A DNA stretch of 8,475 nt from an uncultured Prevotella sp. (GTDB lineage Bacteria > Bacteroidota > Bacteroidia > Bacteroidales > Bacteroidaceae). The notes below the pieces were generated by a model. That model made no database searches. It saw only the letters and a list, made by a program, of their open reading frames with translations, and was not told where the DNA came from. The stretch is taken from NCBI GenBank assembly GCA_945863825.1, contig CAMBBY010000029.1, forward strand, positions 1 through 8,475. Direction: 5' to 3'. This document shows, piece by piece, positions 6,154 to 8,475 of this stretch (its first letter is position 1; every line of letters starts with the position of its first letter). Position numbers and translations under genes: made by a program.

Positions 6154-6192
6154 CTACAATTCATTGTTGTTGTCCGCGTGATAATCGTCCAT
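6154..6192 (-). CDS. Possible corA leader peptide (12 residues)
   Basis: An ATG at 6192-6190, about 20 nt downstream of the inferred transcription start, opens a frame for MDDYHADNNNEL ending in TAG (6156-6154). The peptide is unusually rich in Asp/Glu/Asn. Its stop codon lies 3 nt before copy 1 of the alternative hairpin elements, so a ribosome at the end of this frame would cover copy 1. No Shine-Dalgarno is seen, but the upstream bases are A/T-rich as is usual in Bacteroidetes. A second overlapping frame in the same leader (ATG at 6164, 19 codons, stop at 6105-6107) is an alternative. Either could be fortuitous. Confidence 0.35.
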   Translation of the reverse strand: MDDYHADNNNEL

Positions 6193-6218
6193 TTGTTTAA
6201 TATTTAAAATTTCGGCTG

Positions 6219-6250
6219 CAAAGGTAACTAAAATAAACCAAAATGGCAAA
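6219..6250 (-). promoter_or_regulatory. corA promoter, Bacteroidetes type
   Basis: On the minus strand TTTG (6250-6247) is followed by exactly 20 nt and then TACCTTTG (6226-6219). This matches both elements of the Bacteroidetes promoter consensus (-33 TTTG, -7 TAnnTTTG, spacing 19-21). Transcription would start near 6212-6215, leaving a leader of about 155 nt before the corA ATG. The -33 element lies within the U-tract of the pepD terminator. Confidence 0.75.
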
Positions 6251-6277
6251 AATAAAGCCGGGAATTTTCTTCCCGGC
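6248..6277 (-). terminator. Intrinsic terminator of pepD
   Basis: On the minus strand GCCGGGAA (6277-6270) and TTCCCGGC (6264-6257) form a perfect, GC-rich 8-bp stem around a five-base loop. It is followed immediately by TTTATTTTT (6256-6248), and lies 25 nt after the pepD stop codon. This is a textbook Rho-independent terminator. Confidence 0.88.
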
Positions 6278-6302
6278 CCTATATTTTTAACCTTTTTGTA
6301 AT

Positions 6303-7766
6303 TTATTTGGTTGGAATCTCGGCAAGCAACTGTTTCATGAGATTCCAGAATGGTGCTACGCAACTGATCTGGCAACGCTCAAACTGGGTGTGAGGGCTGC
6401 AGAGGGTAGGACCGAAGGATACGACATCGAGGTGTGGATATTTACTCAAGATGATAGAGCACTCCAATCCGGCATGAACTGCCTGCACCTTGCCGTCTTC
6501 GCCGTTCTGCTCCTTATATACCTTGAGTACATGCTTCAGAATGTCACTGTCTGGGTTTGGATTCCAACCGCCATAGCTGCCGCTGAATTCCACCTTCATG
6601 CCTGCCATAGAGAAGCAGCTCTCAAACATGGTGGCGATGTAAGCCTTGTAACCTTCGTGTGATGAACGGGCGAGAATCTTGATGGCAGCCTTTCCTTCGC
6701 CAATCTCTACGATGGCAAGGTTGGATGAGGTTTCTACGATTTCTGGCATAGATGGAGCCATGCGCAGTACGCCGTCGTGGCAAGCATAGATGGCATCTAC
6801 GAGATTGTCCTGTATCTCCTGTGGTACTTCCATCTTAGGAGTCTCTACGTTCTCTGTGAAGAATTCTATCTTCTCGATGTTCTCGATGCCCTTGAATTCA
6901 TCCTGGAGCTCTTCCTTCCAGTCTGCTACCAAGTCCTGGAGTGCCTCTACGTTCTCCTTTGGCAAGGTGAGTACAACCTCTGCCTCGAATGGGATGGCAT
7001 TGCGCATATTACCTCCGTTCCAGGAAGCAAGACGAGCGTCGAGTTCGGCAATGGCTTCACGTACGAAACGAACCATGCATTTGTTGGCGTTGGCACGACC
7101 TTCGCAGATTTCGATACCAGAGTGACCGCCCTTCAAGCCCTTCAAGGTTACCTTGACAGCAGCATCTTCCTGGTCGGTTTCTACTTCCTTGTAGTCGAGG
7201 GTTGCAGTAATATCAATACCACCTGCACTACCGATGACGAATTCACCCCAAACCTCAGTATCGAGATTGAGCAGGATGTCGCCGTTCAGTTCACCTTCAG
7301 GGAGTTCGTTGGCACCAAACATACCAGTCTCTTCATCGCGTGTGATGAGACCCTCTACCGGGCCGTGCTGCAAGTCTTTTGCCTCCATGACAGCCATGAT
7401 AGTAGCCACGCCCAGACCGTCGTCGCTACCGAGGGTAGTACGGTTGGCATGAACCCAGTCGCCATCGATGATCGTCTCGATAGGATCGGTTTCAAAATTG
7501 TGCTTGCTATCTTTCGCTTTCTGAGGCACCATATCCATGTGCGCCTGCAGGATAACGCCCTTGCGGTTCTCCATACCAGGAGTAGCAGGTTTGCGCATCA
7601 CGATGTTGCCTGCAGGATCCTGAAAAGCCTCTACACCAGCTTCCTTTGCCCAGTTGAGCAAGTAAGCCTGAATTTTCTCCAAATGTCCTGATGGACGTGG
7701 AACTTGTGTCAATTTGTCGAAGTTACGCCAGATTTCTACTGGGTTCAGATTCTTAATTTCAGCCAT
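6303..7766 (-). CDS. pepD: Aminoacyl-histidine dipeptidase (PepD, M20 family)
   Basis: A 487-residue cytosolic zinc dipeptidase of peptidase family M20 that hydrolyses Xaa-His dipeptides such as carnosine, supplying amino acids from peptides. The di-metal site is visible in order: His76 and Asp78 in QAHMDMVPQ, Asp115 or Asp116 in TLGSDDGLGVA, the catalytic Glu145-Glu146 pair in TRDEETGMFGA, Asp169 in LNLDTE, and His459 in GPTLCSPHTQFER near the C-terminus. KGGHSG (212-217) marks the dimerisation/lid domain, inserted at about residues 185-385. Length matches E. coli PepD (485 residues). The ATG at 7766 gives MAEIKNLNPVEIWRNF, a normal start. It lies 60 bp downstream of the membrane-protein gene on the same strand, and no clear promoter is visible in that gap. 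It may be transcribed from further upstream. A strong terminator follows it. Confidence 0.95.
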   Translation of the reverse strand: MAEIKNLNPVEIWRNFDKLTQVPRPSGHLEKIQAYLLNWAKEAGVEAFQDPAGNIVMRKPATPGMENRKGVILQAHMDMVPQKAKDSKHNFETDPIETIIDGDWVHANRTTLGSDDGLGVATIMAVMEAKDLQHGPVEGLITRDEETGMFGANELPEGELNGDILLNLDTEVWGEFVIGSAGGIDITATLDYKEVETDQEDAAVKVTLKGLKGGHSGIEICEGRANANKCMVRFVREAIAELDARLASWNGGNMRNAIPFEAEVVLTLPKENVEALQDLVADWKEELQDEFKGIENIEKIEFFTENVETPKMEVPQEIQDNLVDAIYACHDGVLRMAPSMPEIVETSSNLAIVEIGEGKAAIKILARSSHEGYKAYIATMFESCFSMAGMKVEFSGSYGGWNPNPDSDILKHVLKVYKEQNGEDGKVQAVHAGLECSIILSKYPHLDVVSFGPTLCSPHTQFERCQISCVAPFWNLMKQLLAEIPTK

Positions 7767-7821
7767 AATACTTTATTTAATTAGAAATACTTTTTTTAAT
7801 GAGAAATTAGAAATGAGAAAT
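7767..7821. repeat. 19-bp tandem direct repeat and GAAAT repeats before pepD
   Basis: AATACTTTATTTAATTAGAA at 7767-7786 begins a 21-base unit that recurs 19 bp later, at 7786-7806, with two mismatches. It is followed by further GAAAT words (AGAAATTAGAAATGAGAAAT, 7802-7821). The repeats fill nearly the whole gap between the LPTM gene stop and the pepD start codon. They are AT-rich, and no promoter consensus or terminator is seen in them. Confidence 0.7.
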
Positions 7822-7826
7822 GGTTT

Positions 7827-8475
7827 TTAAATCTTTCTCATTTTCTTATCCGTGAACGAGAGCGAGATCCATGCATAGATGCCCAGCAGGATGACGAGCA
7901 GGGTCTGGATGGAGTGGACAATCAGCACGAAGAACAAGGCATCGTTTGATGAAATGCCATAGAGAATGAGCATCGTCTTCACGGCAAAATGCCAAGGGCC
8001 TGCTCCGTTCGGGGTAGGCACAACAACGGCGATACTGCCGATGATGAAAGTTACCAGTCCGCACATCACGCTGAGATGACTCGTTGCCTCAAAGCATTGG
8101 AAGGTGAGGAAATAGTGCAGGAAATAGCAGAGCCAGATGCCCAGGGTGAAACCGATGAAAAGCGGTACGTTCCTGACGTCCTTGAGCGATGCAACTCCCT
8201 GCCAGAGTCCCTGAAGAGTGGCTTTCACCTTATTATATATAGAAAGTTTCTTGAGCAGGAAATGCAACAGGATGAGGATGGCTATGCCGCAAATGGTAGT
8301 AACGATGTATCCCGTGGCAGTAAACTGGTGCAGAATGCTTTCCATGCTGGTGCCTGTCTTGTCGAAGAAATTGAGGAACACCGATATCTGCAGGAGGAAA
8401 ACGCAGCCGGCAATGAGCAAAACCACCAGAGAGTCGATGATGCGCTCAGTCACCACGGTGCCCAAGGACTTGGGG
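7827..8475 (-). CDS. LPTM/UPF0104 flippase-like integral membrane protein (5' end outside window)
   Basis: The C-terminal 215 residues of a polytopic membrane protein of the lysylphosphatidylglycerol synthase transmembrane (LPTM, UPF0104) family. The frame is open to the window edge. The visible start PKSLGTVVTERIIDSLVVLL matches the conserved internal 'GTVxxERxxD' segment of the family, so the real start lies upstream and the TTG at 8465 is not it. Hydrophobic segments lie at about visible residues 15-35, 55-73, 104-124, 135-152 and 177-203. The signature loop is VVPTPNGAGPWHF (about 151-163), the counterpart of the family's PxPGGxGxxE motif. The tail is KKMRKI. Family members are linked to lipid or lipid-linked intermediate translocation, but the specific substrate cannot be read here. 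Full length is usually about 320-350 residues. It may be co-transcribed with pepD. Confidence 0.85.
   Translation of the reverse strand, partial: PKSLGTVVTERIIDSLVVLLIAGCVFLLQISVFLNFFDKTGTSMESILHQFTATGYIVTTICGIAILILLHFLLKKLSIYNKVKATLQGLWQGVASLKDVRNVPLFIGFTLGIWLCYFLHYFLTFQCFEATSHLSVMCGLVTFIIGSIAVVVPTPNGAGPWHFAVKTMLILYGISSNDALFFVLIVHSIQTLLVILLGIYAWISLSFTDKKMRKI

Noticed and set aside
6154..6375. 73-codon minus-strand frame running from inside pepD through the terminator into the corA leader
   Set aside because: It overlaps the pepD 3' end out of frame and crosses the terminator. Only its last 12 codons, from the ATG at 6192, could be translated from the corA transcript, and those are listed separately.
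6777..7691. 304-codon plus-strand frame opposite pepD
   Set aside because: It is antisense to a gene with all M20 metal-binding motifs in place. It has no start context and no recognisable domain.

Overview
The window looks like a contig end from a Bacteroidales genome, most likely a Prevotella/Segatella- or Bacteroides-like gut or oral anaerobe. I infer this from several things. Promoter-like sites match the Bacteroidetes pattern (TTTG about 20 nt upstream of TAnnTTTG). Shine-Dalgarno sequences are absent before clear start codons. The gene content (a four-subunit 2-oxoacid:ferredoxin oxidoreductase, a multi-repeat DUF349 protein, CorA, PepD and an LPTM-type membrane protein) fits a strict anaerobe of that order. 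The species cannot be fixed from the sequence alone. The first 45 bases are not genomic: they are an Illumina Nextera i7 index plus transposase adapter left on the contig end.

Plus strand, 46-2945: the tail of a TPR protein, then a tightly packed operon encoding the delta (2[4Fe-4S] ferredoxin), alpha, beta (TPP-binding) and gamma subunits of a 2-oxoacid:ferredoxin oxidoreductase (Vor/Kor type). This complex interconverts a 2-oxoacid plus CoA with an acyl-CoA plus CO2, exchanging electrons with ferredoxin. The operon converges on the minus-strand genes at 2946-3143, a spacer filled with a large palindrome built from CACAGAT units. The palindrome carries a U-tract suited to terminating the minus-strand gene.

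Minus strand, 8475 down to 3144, in transcription order: a 5'-truncated LPTM/UPF0104 flippase-like membrane protein; pepD (aminoacyl-histidine dipeptidase), ending in a strong intrinsic terminator; corA (Mg2+/Co2+ channel-type transporter); and a 586-residue protein with five DUF349 repeats.

The most interesting region is the roughly 155-nt 5' leader of corA (about 6060-6214). A near-consensus promoter overlaps the pepD terminator. It is followed by a possible 12-codon leader peptide (MDDYHADNNNEL). After that come three copies of one sequence in alternating orientation, which can form mutually exclusive hairpins. One of these hairpins ends 4 nt before the corA start codon, and a further interleaved pairing (TTTGGGG/CCCCAAA) gives pseudoknot topology. 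This looks like an attenuator or switch for a magnesium transporter. It is read by eye and not confirmed by folding or conservation. The DUF349 gene also has a short leader with a perfect 8-bp hairpin and a possible 21-codon ORF coupled to its start by ATGA overlap.
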